From NCBI GenBank assembly GCA_946406115.1, contig OX291544.1, positions 21,965,521-22,029,520 on the forward strand: 64,000 nt of DNA, in the 5' to 3' direction. Below are positions 35,466 to 47,531 of the stretch, piece by piece. A program made the translations under genes and the position numbers. The DNA is from Apoda limacodes. Lineage: Eukaryota; Arthropoda; Insecta; Lepidoptera; Limacodidae. Position 1 is the first letter of the stretch; each line of letters opens with the position of its first letter. The notes beneath the pieces are model-generated. The model was not told where the DNA came from. It worked only from the letters and a program-made list of their open reading frames with translations, and did not search any database.

Positions 35466-35934
35466 AGGGTTCCGTACCCAAAGGGTAAAAAACGGAACCC
35501 TATTACTAAGACTCCGCTGTCCGTCCGTTCGGCCGTCCGTCCGTTCGGCCATCCGTCCCTCTGTCACCAGGCTATCTCATGCACCGTAATAGTTAGACAG
35601 TTGAAATTTTCACAGAAAATGTATTTCTGTTGCCGCTATAACAACAAATACTAAAAAACAGATTATAATAAATATTTAAGGGAGCTTCCATACAACAAAT
35701 GTGATTTGTTTTGCTCAATTTTGCTCAATATTGATAACGGCAACTGGTAGACGCTTAAAATATTCACAGAATATTTAGTTATATAGTTACTTTAAAAATA
35801 AATAATAAAATTAAAATAAAACAAATGCTTAAGGGGGGCTCCCACGCAACAAACGAGATTTATTTGCCGATTTAATAGATAATTGTACGGAACCCTTCGT
35901 GCACGAGTCCGACTCGCACTTGGCTGATTTTTTG
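35466..35934 (-). mobile_element. GGGTTCCGTAC-family element, head-to-tail copy 1
   Basis: It opens AGGGTTCCGTACCCAAAGGG and ends CGAGTCCGACTCGCACTTGG plus CTGATTTTTT, so it is inverted relative to the 25888-26322 copy. The CCGTCCGTTCGG tract is expanded. It directly abuts a second copy in the same orientation. Confidence 0.7.
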
Positions 35935-36262
35935 GGTTTCGTACACAAAGTGTAATTAGCGGAAACCTATTACTAAGACTCCGCTGTCCGTCCGTCCGTC
36001 CATCCGTCCGTCCGACCGTCCGTCCGTCCGTCCGTCCGTTTGTCACCAGGCTGTATCTCATGAACCGAGATAGGTTGACAGTTAAAATTTTCACAGAAAA
36101 TGTATTTCTGTTGCCGCTATAACAACAAATACTAAAAAACAGATTAAAATAAATATTTAAGGGGGCTCCCATACAACAAACGTGATTTATTTGCCGCTTT
36201 TATGGATAATTATACGGAACCCTACGTGCACGAGTCCGACTCGCACTTGGCCGATTTTTTTA
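35935..36262 (-). mobile_element. GGGTTCCGTAC-family element, head-to-tail copy 2
   Basis: It starts GGGTTTCGTACACAAAGTGT and runs through a long CCGTCCGTCCGT tract (35985-36040) to CGAGTCCGACTCGCACTTGG and CCGATTTTTTT. It shares the ATGTATTTCTGTTGCCGCTA block with copy 1. Confidence 0.7.
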
Positions 36263-36414
36263 TAAGTCGGCCCCGTGGCCGTAATATGTATGTAATTACA
36301 AAAAAGCATTTATATTTGTATCCGTTGTCTGTTATCCATGGTACAAGCTTTGCTTAGGACCAGAAGGCACAAGGCTTGTGTAATGTCTAAATTTTTTTTT
36401 ATATATATTTAATC

Positions 36415-36685
36415 ATAGAAATTGATGGATGGCACGATAAGGTTTGTACGTTGAAATGGCGCTATAATTTCGCGGCGGGGTACCTCTAACTAAATAGCTA
36501 AAAAAGGGAGATTGCAAACACATTGCGCTCCCAAACTTAATAAGTATCGAAGCAGGGTCGGAAGTGCTAGTAAATTAATAGATAAGGGTAGTCAATCAAA
36601 TACAGGGTCTGTCTTCGCCCCGGCGTGACATTATAGCGCAATTTCAACAAGAAAACCTTATCGTGCCATACATCAATTTCTATAA
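36415..36685. mobile_element. MITE with ~65-bp terminal inverted repeats
   Basis: The left end ATAGAAATTGATGGATGGCA (continuing CGATAAGGTTT) and the right end are inverted copies sharing GGCACGATAAGG, GTTGAAAT and GCGCTATAAT. The ~270-bp length and lack of ORF fit a MITE. The target duplication is not clear. Confidence 0.7.
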
Positions 36686-36994
36686 GTAAAATATATAGAG
36701 GTATTACTCAATCGAATTTGATGGTTCAACTATACGTAATATTTTTTACTTTTAAATGTTCGTTTTTTTTTGCGTTTGGGGTTTTTTAAGCTTAGTAGCA
36801 TAATATTAAGTTTTACAGTTAATCATAATTTTCAGGTATGTATTTCAAAAAGTTAACGCTCTTTAAAAATATCGAAATGTCAAGTGTCTCTATACACAAC
36901 CTTAATTTATCCTTAAACCATCATCGTACTGTAAATATAATCAAATATACACACACACACATACATAGCTGTTAAATTTAAAACACCCCTTTTA

Positions 36995-37200
36995 TTGAGT
37001 CGGGGGTGAAAAATATGTGACTCCCTCGCAGCCTTGTTGGTAGTCTGGCCGGCTGCTGTGTAGAGGGTGTAGGTTCGAATTCCCGCAATGGACAAACATT
37101 TATGTGATAAAAGTTTGTTTTTGTCTTGAATCTGGATGTATTCATTTTTCAAACATTTTTTTGCATAACGTTTATTTTTTTCATAAATACTCAAAAATAT
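36995..37200 (+). mobile_element. tRNA-derived SINE
   Basis: TTGTTGGTAGTCTGGCCGGC (A-box region) and GTAGGTTCGAATTCCCGC (B-box region) are spaced as in a tRNA-related Pol III promoter. They are followed by a SINE body (ACAAACATTTATGTGATAAA). The same family appears inverted at 5170-5290. Confidence 0.65.
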
Positions 37201-37324
37201 TCTTCAGTATTTTTTTTATGATTGGATATAGAAGGTCATTGCTGGAAACAAAAAAAAATGCATACATTCAAAGTGATGACATCAAGTGTAACAGGAATTC
37301 AAAAAACTCTAATACCTTTAAACG

Positions 37325-37337
37325 AGCAATTCTTGTA

Positions 37338-37385
<48 letters not shown>

Positions 37386-37396
37386 AGAATTGCTTG
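37325..37396. repeat. AT microsatellite inside a palindrome
   Basis: An uninterrupted (AT)n tract of about 40 bp is flanked by GAGCAATTCTTG on the left and CAAGAATTGCTT on the right, which are reverse complements. The whole segment can extrude as a cruciform. Another TATATA tract follows at about 37400. Confidence 0.8.
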
Positions 37397-37499
37397 TTTA
37401 TATATATATATAATCTTAATCTCGGAAACGGCTCCAACGATTTTTATGAAATTTAGTATGCAGGAGGTTTTGGGGATGATAAATCGATCTACCTAGGTT

Positions 37500-39660
37500 T
37501 CATTTTTAGAAAACGTTGTTTTATCCGTGTTTCCAGGCAGTAATAAACTGGAAAATATGACTCTTCCTGACATCTATTGGCGAGTAGTAATAAGCAACAC
37601 TAAAGCTATTTGACAATAGATGGCGTTATTAAGCAACTTTTAAGCTATTTGACAAAAGGTGGCGCTGTTTAAAAAAAAAGAGCAAAGCTCGGTCCTCCAG
37701 GTACTAAGTAATAAACAAAGATAAATAGTAGTTTTCCTTTTTGCAATCCAGGCTACAGCTGTACCAACTTAGCTTAGATAGGGATGTCGACACAAATAAA
37801 CACTGTAACAGATTTTGTTATGAATTAATACGGATTAAGTTGTTATTAAGTGTTAGCAAACAACAAACTATATACACGGTCTCATGAAGTACAATGGGGT
37901 AAGAAGATTTTGAAGAGAGACTATAGGTACTTGATAATAAGGTAGAGTATAGTATGTGTTTACGTATGGCTGTAGTTCATTTTGTTGATCAAAGAAAAGT
38001 AATTAAAGTATGCTTTACAAACTTCAAAATTCAAATTATTTATTTCTCAAGAAAATACACTGGTTTAAAGACAATAAATAGGTACTATAAATTATTACCA
38101 TGGTAAGCAAAACCTCGTGCTATGGATTAAAATAAAACTCGGCTCTGCTGAGACAAAAGACCAGCCTACGCTGTAATTTATGTTGTAGCTTTCGAATAAA
38201 GAATGTTCTGAAAAGCGTAAACACTTTTACTTGGTTTTATTTTTATAGAGCAGAAACAGAATCGTTTTACTCAGTAATTTTCTTTAGGAGTCTCTTGAGT
38301 TATATGTTTCAGCCACGATAAATACTTTGAGGTTGCTTAAATTAATAACGGTTTATTCATTTTTTTATTAAACATAGAAGTTATTAGATGTTGGAATGGT
38401 GATGTCAATGGTGATGATTTTGAACACATGAGTGATGTCTCAGGTGTTGCAAGCGTCCATAGGAGACGGTGATGACCGCTTATACCACCAGGCGGACTGT
38501 AAGCTTGTTTATTTGTAGTATAAAAAGTAAGTACATAACAGAATTGCTAAGTTTGTATTCAACCTACATTTATATTTAAACATGTACTTTTAATATCACA
38601 TAGTTTTTGGTCAGTAAATTTCAACAATAAGTACTGAATTCGTTTCGGCCCGCTTTTTGTTAACTGGAACGTGCCTTACAAACGTCGTGTGTTTCTAGCA
38701 ATACTCGTTGGTTTTCATTAGTTTGTATAATAACCTAATGAAAATGCTGTAATTTTGTATATTTAAAATTAATTAAACACTTATGCGGTTTTCTTGTGTT
38801 ATATAGTAAAAATATCTTATTTTGTGTAAAAAAGTTTTGTACGTTTTGTGCCTGTTTCAGTAGATTTCCCTTTTGAACCAAGGAAAGTACATAGTTTTAC
38901 ATTTCTACTTTTATATATAATTATATAATATAATTATAATTCTTATTTTAGATCCTGTCCTTTTATGTCCTATTATATTTACTAGCTGGAATTTAGGGCT
39001 CCCTTAGGTCTCCTTAGAGATCATAGTACAGACAGACGTGGTCCATGTATAACAACAGTACCAATTTTAGTTAGGTAATCGCCTTGCAGTTTTTAATATT
39101 ATTTGGGTTGCGCTTTACCCGTTACACAGACAGAACATCCAGTTAACAAAACATACATATATACTTAGGATGAGATATTCTTATACAATTGGGTTAAGAT
39201 TTGGTGCAGAAAAGTGAGGGATACAAAACACCGATTTTGGTGTTTGTCTTTAGATATATAATTAGCTCGATGCGCAGTTGTCCCTATCGCACGTAACCTG
39301 GCCCGGATCTCAGCGCAACAGCAGTTTAATTTCCAAATATCTATGTATGTGTATTCATTTGGGTCTTATATTTCCTCTTAATGATAAAACTATGACCAAG
39401 CGGTGTCCGTAGGTAGGGACAGAATATTTATTAATTGAAGGACAGAATAATAATTGTCGTATTATGAAAATGTAAGGTGTTTTTAATTTGTTGCGAGTAA
39501 TTTTCTCATTAGGTACCAAAGTTGAACCACATTCGGATGGGTTGTCTATGTTATGTGATCGTGGCTAAAATCCTATTTATTACGGTCTCCTATGTATTTA
39601 TTTGGTAAAATTTACCAAGTACAAAGCTTTAAAGTGACAACATCAAGTCTACAGTGAAAT
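37500..39660. other. No gene recognised; one LINE 3' scrap
   Basis: The only repeat I can name is at about 38430-38515 (GGTGTTGCAAGCGTCCATAG, then CCACCAGGCGGACTGTAAGC), the 3'-UTR family also seen at 25715-25830. The rest is AT-rich and unassigned. Confidence 0.5.
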
Positions 39661-39664
39661 TGTA

Positions 39665-40000
39665 ATCTATATACATAAAAATCAATTGACGTTTGTTAGT
39701 CTCTCAAAAACTCGAGAACCGTTGGACTGATTTGGATAATATTTTTTTTTTGTGTTTATTATTGTTTGAGCAAGGTTTATATGTCAGAAAAAAAGGGTCA
39801 AGTGCCAGTCGAATACTAAGAGTAAAGCAATTGTAACAAAATTTTGGTAAGTTATTGTGCACACGCTGGGGAAGGTTTCTGAGAAAGAAATAACTGGTCA
39901 AGTACGAGTCGGAGTCGCGTACTAAGGGTAAACTAATTGTAATGAAGTTTTGGTAAGTTGTTGTGAACACGCCGGGAATGGTTTCGAGAGGCAAATCGAT
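39665..40000 (-). mobile_element. Lepidopteran repeat, inverted relative of 2418-2944
   Basis: AATCTATATACATAAAAATC starts the copy. The unit TGCACACGCTGGGGAAGGTT...AGTACGAGTCGGAGTCGCGT occurs about three times at roughly 100-115 bp spacing, matching the internal repeats of the element at 2418-2944 on the other strand. Confidence 0.6.
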
Positions 40001-40204
40001 AGCTGGAACGACAATGGATCTGACACCGATTGGGAGTTCCCACGGAAATATTTTTTCGCGGTGAATTAGCTCGAGTTAACGAGAATAACTGAAATACTTT
40101 TATCAGGTGAATCATTCTCGCACCTATGACCAATATCTGCGCGGACAACTGCTGGTAGCATTTAATTAAAACGACATTCATCGTCACTTTTACAGAAAGT
40201 TCCA

Positions 40205-40510
40205 CTACTATTATAAATCCGAAAGTTTGGATGATTGTTACTTAAACACGTTTCAACCACTTGACGGACTAGGATGAAACTTGGCACACATTTACGTTTT
40301 GGTCCAGGAATAAGTTATAGGCTATTTTTTATCCCGCAATGTTTGAAAGTGCCCGTGGGAATAACTTTAACCAAATTCCACTTGAACGAACTATAGCTGC
40401 AGCTATAGCTTGCTTTAACACCCTTTTTAGTATGATCAAGTAGTTGCCGTAGGAATCCTACGTCGTTAACCAAATTAAGGGCAGGCGGAGTCGCTGGCAA
40501 AAGCTAATTA
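40205..40510 (+). mobile_element. Lepidopteran dispersed repeat
   Basis: CTACTATTATAAATCCGAAA, GACGGACTAGGATGAAACTT, GAACTATAGCTGCAGCTATA and GCGGAGTCGCTGGCAAAAGC follow in the family order. The copy ends near 40505. Confidence 0.65.
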
Positions 40511-40589
40511 CTAGTAAGCTTAGTTGATTTTTTATAACTGCCTGACTGTTATAACTGCAGTCCATACAGTGTGTTAAAATGTAGTCCAT

Positions 40590-40835
40590 ACTAATATTAT
40601 AAATGCGAAAGTAACTCAGTCTGCCTGTCTGACTGTCTCTTACCTCTTCATGCTGAAACCGCTGTACCGATTAACATGAAATTTGGCATGGAGATAGCAT
40701 AAGTCCCAAGGAACGACGTAGGCTACTTGAAAACGTTAAGTTTGAGTCATTTTTTTTATCCGTAATTAAGGAGTTGCCGTTGAAATCCTACACCGGTAAC
40801 CGAATTTGGGGTTGGTGGAACTCGTACTATATAAG
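40590..40835 (+). mobile_element. Lepidopteran dispersed repeat, second subtype
   Basis: CTAATATTATAAATGCGAAA, TCTGCCTGTCTGACTGTCTC, CGATTAACATGAAATTTGGC and GGAGTTGCCGTTGAAATCCT match, inverted, the fragments at 14735-15160. Confidence 0.65.
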
Positions 40836-41753
40836 TAATTTTATCCGTTTGGTACAAAAGTGTAGTAATTTTCTAACAATAACAAGATAACCTCTTAGTG
40901 TTTATCAGGAGCATTTATTGTGGCCCATCCAGAATAGATAAAGAAGATCCAAGATAAAGGTAAAACATCTTTGATAGTTGATAGAAACTTAGAAAATCTT
41001 GTTGCGAACTTCATTTATCTAAATTATCTTATCTGATCTTAACTACTGATGTGCTAATATAAAGTATTACTTTTAGATTTTAATTTATTTATTAACAATC
41101 GCGTACTTAACTGCAAAATATTTATTTTTATCTTCATCGAGGCATTTTCACTAATGGATTCTGAAAATTGCCATCTTGTGGCATAATTGCTGCAAGAACC
41201 AGGTGTGTTTTTACGACACTCTGAAATATGACTCACTTAAACACCGTTCTTAGCTCTTAAGAGTCCTACCTATCATGCTAAAACTTTTATATAAATATTC
41301 CATATGACAGTCAAAATTTAATGCCAAAGAACCAATTAGTTTTGCAGATAACAAATTGTCGTTATTTTATTGACGAACAATTGACAGGGTAGCAATTTAC
41401 TATTTTGACTTGCAATTCGATGATAATGATTCTGCCTTAGAACTTAAATGTAACTAAAATGCTTAATATAAAGTAAGGTTACAAAGATATAAATATGTAT
41501 GTTTGAGATTGGAATTTTTGCGAATAAAAGCTTATCTACCACACTTTTAGTAGTTTGAGGATTCAGTACCATAATGGTAAATATAAACCCTATAGTATTT
41601 TTTTAATGCTGCCGAAAACTCTTAAGCGAACTGAAAGTCGTAACATTAAAGGATGGTGTAACACAAATACATATAGGTACAAACTATATAGTTAGTTATA
41701 GTAATAAAGTTTTACCTATTCTTACGTAAATTATGTGCACAGAACGTGTGTGT

Positions 41754-41983
41754 AGTCAAGGTGTATTTCTCACTGCTGACTTGGTAGACTTTGTTCTCTA
41801 GTCGAGGTGTATTTCTCACTGCTGACCTGGTAGACGTTGTATTGTAGTCGAGGTGGATTTCTCACTGCTGACTTGGTAGACTTTGTTCTCTAGTCGAGGT
41901 GTATTTCTACCTGCTGACCTGGTAGACGTTGTTCTGTAGTCGAGGTGGATTTCTTACTGCTGACTTGGTAGACTTTGTTTTGC
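41754..41983. repeat. Minisatellite, 5 x 46 bp with alternating unit types
   Basis: Five units begin AGTCGAGGTG (the first has AGTCAAGGTG) and share ATTTCTCACTGCTGAC. Odd units end TTGGTAGACTTTGTT and even units end CTGGTAGACGTTGT. The alternation gives a 92-bp higher-order period. Confidence 0.9.
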
Positions 41984-44640
41984 CATTTCCGTTGCTGCTC
42001 TGAGAAAACGGTAGTTACAGAGGTGGTTATTATAGAGCCTGCAATGTTTACTGCTTAATACAGCAATCAAAATTGTAGCAATCTGTAGCTGTACTGTAAA
42101 ACTGTAGCAATCAAGTAAATGACTTCAGAATACTAACTCGAAAAATAGCAAAGAAAATGTGTGTGTGACAAACATTACTTAAATATTATAAGCCGCTTGA
42201 CTTTGATTAAAGTTAAGATAAATAAAGGTGTAGCTTTTTGGGTATTAGTAACTCTGTTCGTAGTATTTTACACATTTTTTTTGCTATTTTTTTTTGAGTT
42301 AGCATGCCTTGCCCCGTGGCATCACTCACTCGCGCTATTACTTCGTTCTCGTTTAAGGTTCTTTCTGCTCGTAGCGTTATTATAAATAGCATACAACGTT
42401 TCTCAGGAATTTGGCTATCAAATGCAAAAAAAAAATTAGTGTCGGACAACCGTCCGGAATCGTGACAACTTGTGCCTTTCACTTTTTATGTCTGTCTCTC
42501 TCGCTCTTAGGCGGGCTAACCATGCCGCGTGCCTCTCACTCGCTCTCATTGTGAGCGCATAACGTGAGCGGAGCGTAACGCAGTTTCTTGAAGTGTCACC
42601 CGGCAAACCAATTTATAAGACGTTGTCACGTCAAAAGAATTTTCATAATTCTATTGGCAGCTTCACAAATTAGCGCATTCAAACAAAAAACCAAAAAATT
42701 AATAAACTTTGAGCTTTATTATACAAAATATAGATTGAAATAAAAGAAAGCTAAGAGCGTTATTAGTAAATTATACAATAAAATTTTACTGCTGTAAAAA
42801 CTAGGTTAAACATATTTTTCAACTAATTGACTTGATTAACTTTTAATTAACTTCCAAGAGAAGGGTAGTAAGCTAATATATATTATCAGGTGCCTGGATC
42901 TTGGCGATGTAAATTAAGCTAGCATTTTATTAAGCTGGCGCCAGACTTGTAAGTTATTCCAGTCTATTTTTATTAATTAATACACAGGCACAGAAAAATT
43001 AAGACAATATGAAAAGTCTTGAAATAAATAAAAAAAATTTGTAACAAAATAAGCGACACACAAGTAAAGGGGAATTCATTAATGACGTGAGGTAGATGTG
43101 GTAGACCGCCTATCCCTCACGTGAGATTTACCAAAAAAAAATTAAATTATGCTACATAATATTACGAACTATACAGGGATCAATATACTCATACTAATAG
43201 TACTGATTCAGGAATAGGAAAAACATAATACGTTGTTAGAGTGCACTATAATGAATTTATTCATACTGGGATACCACCTTCCCTAACTTAACATTCACTA
43301 AATGGATATGCATGTAGCTCTTCTATCGTATTGATAGGATACATGACGTAGTTGACGTAACATTACTCACGTAATTAATTGATGATCCCAAAAGAATGCT
43401 TGTGCAAAAGGGGTGCGAGTTTTTCCAGATCACAGAAAAATAATCTTTGGTGTGCATTAAAAAGTCGACAAGCGTTCAAATGTGCAAAGGGGAAAACAAT
43501 TCTGCACCTAATTGTTAGCTCCATGCTGCACTCAGTGACTTAAGAAACTTTTGCTTTTTTTGGATTCTTAAAAAAAAACCAAAAAACTGTTGATTTTGTA
43601 AATATGTACTATAACTTCATCTATTTCTTAATATCTTATTTATTTTGAAATTATAAAAGATATATTTAAGACCTTGGCAATAACTCCTTTGAGCAATTTT
43701 TTTTTAATTGTAATTTTTCCCCAAAAAGTCAAAATATAAAATATTTATTGTAATAAAATAATTCAATTACAACTTACTCTTTACTTACTTAACTATAAAG
43801 TCCTTAAAACATTAAATCCTATTTATTTACCTGTCTTAGTAACGTCTTCCTTTGATAGCAAGTAAATAATTAAGTCAAATTAATACGCAATACTGATTAT
43901 TACGCGTACCACAGCCTAAAAAAATCATTTTATTCGTACAGTCTGCCATCAAAGGTGCCTAGACAGGTTCACGGTATCGTCTACCGCGTACGACATACTA
44001 CCCTATGTCGCCACAAATGGCTTTTTGGGTGATATCAAGCCAGTTATATTATTTCATCGCAACGCCATTATATAGTGTCTCGCCGTTGTAGGATTTATCA
44101 TTTCCTAGCCAGATGTGAAAAAAAAATGGTCGCAAAAGTGTGACAGAGACGAAGCGAAACTTAGGTGTCCATACAAAGGGGAAAAAGGCCACACGTGAGC
44201 TTTATCTCTTTCTAAAGCATGGTCAATTTTGGTGCGGCTAGTGCGCAGTCCATAGGACAGATTACAGAACTCGAATTCTATGAATTTATCAAAGGCGATG
44301 ACTGACTGCATGAATGAAATTGTTTTGGCTGTGCTCGTACCGTCAAGTCTAAGCGATAAGTAGCTTTAGATGTTAGTGCTGTACTGAGTTTTCGTTATGT
44401 ACCAAATTAAGGTAACTATGTCTTAGTTTGTTTAATTTTACTATTATGCCTGCGTTTTAATTGATTGTTATCTGACAAATTAACAATATGTGTATTTTTC
44501 TAACAGGCAATTTTAATTATTTTTATTAAATTCTAATTACTACAAATGTTTTGTTCCATCGCAATGTTAGTAATTAAGCTTAAAGAAAGCTGGTGTAGGC
44601 AGCACTGCGGCTGTTACCACTAAAACGTGCGACTGAATAA
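41984..44640. other. No gene recognised
   Basis: The stretch includes a Ser/Leu-rich-looking frame around 42160-42480 on either strand that reflects composition only. GAGCGCATAACGTGAGCGGA near 42552 is locally GC-richer. I see no element boundaries. Confidence 0.45.
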
Positions 44641-44654
44641 AATTGAATGCTTTC

Positions 44655-44915
44655 TTAGTGTGGTACTCCTTTTTTTTTTTGAAAAAAAGAAGGGTTATAA
44701 AATATCCCTTCTGTGACCACACTTTTTTCAAAAAAGGGTTCTCCATTCCATTTCAAGAGATTCTCTTCCTTTGATGACTTTTGAGTCACAAAAACCCCTT
44801 TTGCGACCTCTCTTTTCAAAAAGAGGCTCCCCTAAAATAATAGCAGTCAAAAAATCCCTCTTGCGTACTTACCTACTTTTAAATTTTTAAAAGGGGTGTT
44901 TCCCTATCACTTCCC
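44655..44915. repeat. Cluster of A/T-run hairpins with CCCTTTTGCGACC-like motifs
   Basis: Roughly three loose units combine a T-run/A-run inverted pair (for example CTTTTTTTTTTTGAAAAAAA, CTTTTTTCAAAAAAG, CTCTTTTCAAAAAGAG) with a CCC(C)TTnTGnGACC motif. The pattern is too regular for random AT-rich DNA, but the units are diverged. Confidence 0.45.
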
Positions 44916-46320
44916 ATTTTGATATATAAAAACTATAGCCCCCTACCCCCCCAAATCATAACTATTGAGCCTTACTCACTAGTTCTGACTCCTTTTCATA
45001 CCATTTTGCGTACGACATTCTATCTCTACTGCTAATGACCAGACACATCCCTATAAAGAGATTCTTAGTATACGAAAAACTATTTGCAAACAATATGCGC
45101 CATGTTTTTCGACAAATCTAGTTGAAACTAGTCGTTATACCGATTAAAACAGTTACCGCGATTAACCAGCTATAAGTTAATCAATTGAACATATCTCTAG
45201 AATATATCGATAGAATTCGAGATCATCTCTAACAGCACGAGAATCAGGCCCGAGAGTAACGTGCGATAAGGAACTTTATACCAATAAAATAAATCATTAT
45301 ATTTATGAGTACATTTTTATCTCTCAGTTTCAATTTGCTAAATAAGACTTATTTTCTCATTTTATAAATGCTTAAAGCAAAATGCACAAGTCGGGAAAAA
45401 CTTTAATCATTTTGCATTCCTCGCTTCTTCCTCTCTTCCTCTCTTTACTCTTGATATAATTCCTTTGCTACTCTCGGGATTCAACTTAGGTTCTCGCATG
45501 AAATTCACCTTATCTCACTAGTTCTGCAATTTTAAATTATCCTTTCAGAATTTTCTTTACAAAAAGTGTTTGAAACCTCCTGGTAAATCCTGGCTAGAAT
45601 ATGTTCCAGCCAAAGAGTGATAGTTTTTATTTATATCAAAGGATGCCTTTTGAACAGAATTGAATTATTGAACAGCCTAAAAACTTTGAAATTGCCAACT
45701 TCTTATTGGCTTACCAGCTCTTAACATGGCAAACTTTTAATTCGGTCGTTATTTGCGTGAACGACATAGTATGAAATCGAGTGCCCCTCCGCGGCTGTTG
45801 TCTATACACAATTTTCGCTGTAAATACTGAACGAATTATATTTAGGTTTTTATTGATGAGAAATGTGTTTTAAAAAGAAGAGTTAAGGTAAGTATTTATA
45901 TTATTGAAGTTATTTTTACTCGCGAAACGTGTTTCATAGGAATAACTTGACTTTGACTTTACTTTATTTAAGTAAGATAAAAATTGGGGTAAACATATTT
46001 TTGAAAAAAAGTCTAAGTTCGATTCTTAGATATTAACATAGTATTTCCTTCAGTATATCAAGATATTACAGGATCGATTCCTGAAAGTATTGTCAAAAAG
46101 ATATGTCGACGTCAAGAATTTCTAATATATAAATTTTAAATTTTATTTTGTTTTCTGTTAGGAACGTTTAAATCTTCTTATATTTGTTGATTATGTCTTT
46201 TCTGATTAAGAATATATATAGCTTAAGGCAAGAGGACAACATTAAAAAATAAATAGCAAAGACAATTCAATTAATATTTTTTATATAGTGAGTAATAATT
46301 TAAAACAGTGCAAAATAGAT
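44916..46320. other. No gene recognised
   Basis: AT-rich sequence; ACTTGACTTTGACTTTACTT near 45945 resembles the tail of the LINE at 26725-27162 but has no body attached that I can identify. Confidence 0.4.
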
Positions 46321-46329
46321 AAACCTACA

Positions 46330-46800
46330 AAAATGAAAAGATCACAACGAGCCAAAAAATGTTACAGAATACAGAATAATCAGTATTATTGAAAAGTTTA
46401 GAGCGATGTTGGATTCTGCTTTTATACTTATGACAAAAAGGTTGAACGATTTAGAAAGAGGTTCTATGAAACGCACACCAAGTAATGCTTCCAATTACAG
46501 GAGCCAGTGAAAATATAATTCCTGAAAGTTCGCGACAATAAATTTGGATGGTACAAAACCTAGCTTTAATGGACGTAATATGCATCCAGAGTACAAAAAT
46601 ACATTAGACGTATAGGTATTTCGACTGAAGATTTAAATGTTACATTGGTGTGTTTAACTGGTGATGCGAAGAATTGGTAGAAATTATATGTCTGAAAACA
46701 TGATAGTGGAAGAGATTATGGAACATTTTCTACAAGAAATAAGAAGATTGTGGTTAACAAAAAATGATAGTGGGCCAATGATGGTTTTGCGTTTCCGGAA
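46330..46800 (+). pseudogene. Possible LTR-retrotransposon gag remnant
   Basis: Short in-order matches in different frames look like a gypsy-type gag: FNGRNMHPE near 46565, LNVTLVCLTGDAKNW near 46635-46680, and NMIVEEIMEHFLQE near 46695-46740. Several stops and shifts interrupt the frame. No protease or polymerase follows. The call is tentative. Confidence 0.4.
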
Positions 46801-47194
46801 AAAAACATGGAGGGAGCAGCTGAAGTCACGAGATTAAGGTCTGAAATTAGAAACATAAGATTAACAGCAGTAATGAACATCAAAAAAAAATTTATAAACG
46901 TGGCCATAAAATAGAGATTTAGCTTAGTAAACAATATCATTGCGAAATCGCCGGTTTCCACATTTGTGTTAATTTATTAAACAGTTCACATTTTGTATCG
47001 GAACACGATAGATGCGCAACTCACTATAATTTACCCTAATAGTAGTTAATTAATTACAATAAAATAAACTGTTGACTTTATTAAAGACTATCATTTCGCA
47101 TATGCTGTGGTTGTATGTAACGGCTCGTATAATATTTATCACAATATAAAAATTATTAATTGCAGTCTAGATTGATTTCAGGATATGATCTTAG

Positions 47195-47531
47195 AATTTC
47201 GTTCAATGACCCATCACTAATTGTCTCCGTTGCACGTGCATAATTATTGCCGTTGCGCTCTTCTATGACAGAGGTCATTGCATCTGTGCGACTGCCACGG
47301 CAAATAATTATGGGCGTGCAACAGAGACAAATAGTAACCGGTCATTGAACGAAATTCTTCCTGCTTAGCGTCCATGCTATAGCACATGTACGGGCAGTCA
47401 GGGTCTCCTGTAGTGTTGCCAGGTGTACCGGTTTGCGCAGGCAGTTCCGTTTCCGTTAGTTTCTCCAGCCGCAGTCGAGCGATTTTGCTTGGTTTGACTG
47501 ACGAAGGGGCCGTAGACCCCGATTGTAACAA
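47195..47531 (-). other. Imperfect hairpin next to an unexplained GC-richer open stretch
   Basis: GAATTTCGTTCAATGACC and TTGCACGTGCATAATTATTGCC (left, ~47196-47255) are inverted at ~47290-47358 as GGCAAATAATTATGGGCGTG and GGTCATTGAACGAAATTC. A minus-strand frame of 95 codons (47244-47531) spans one arm and a GC-richer segment. Its N-terminal part is not low complexity (KIARLRLEKLTETELPAQTG). I do not recognise it. Confidence 0.45.

Noticed and set aside
37018..37095. tRNA gene
   Set aside because: A and B boxes are present but no cloverleaf forms, and the sequence continues into a SINE body.
46716..46961. 81-codon minus-strand frame as a gene
   Set aside because: It lies antisense to the gag-like remnant and is explained as its shadow.
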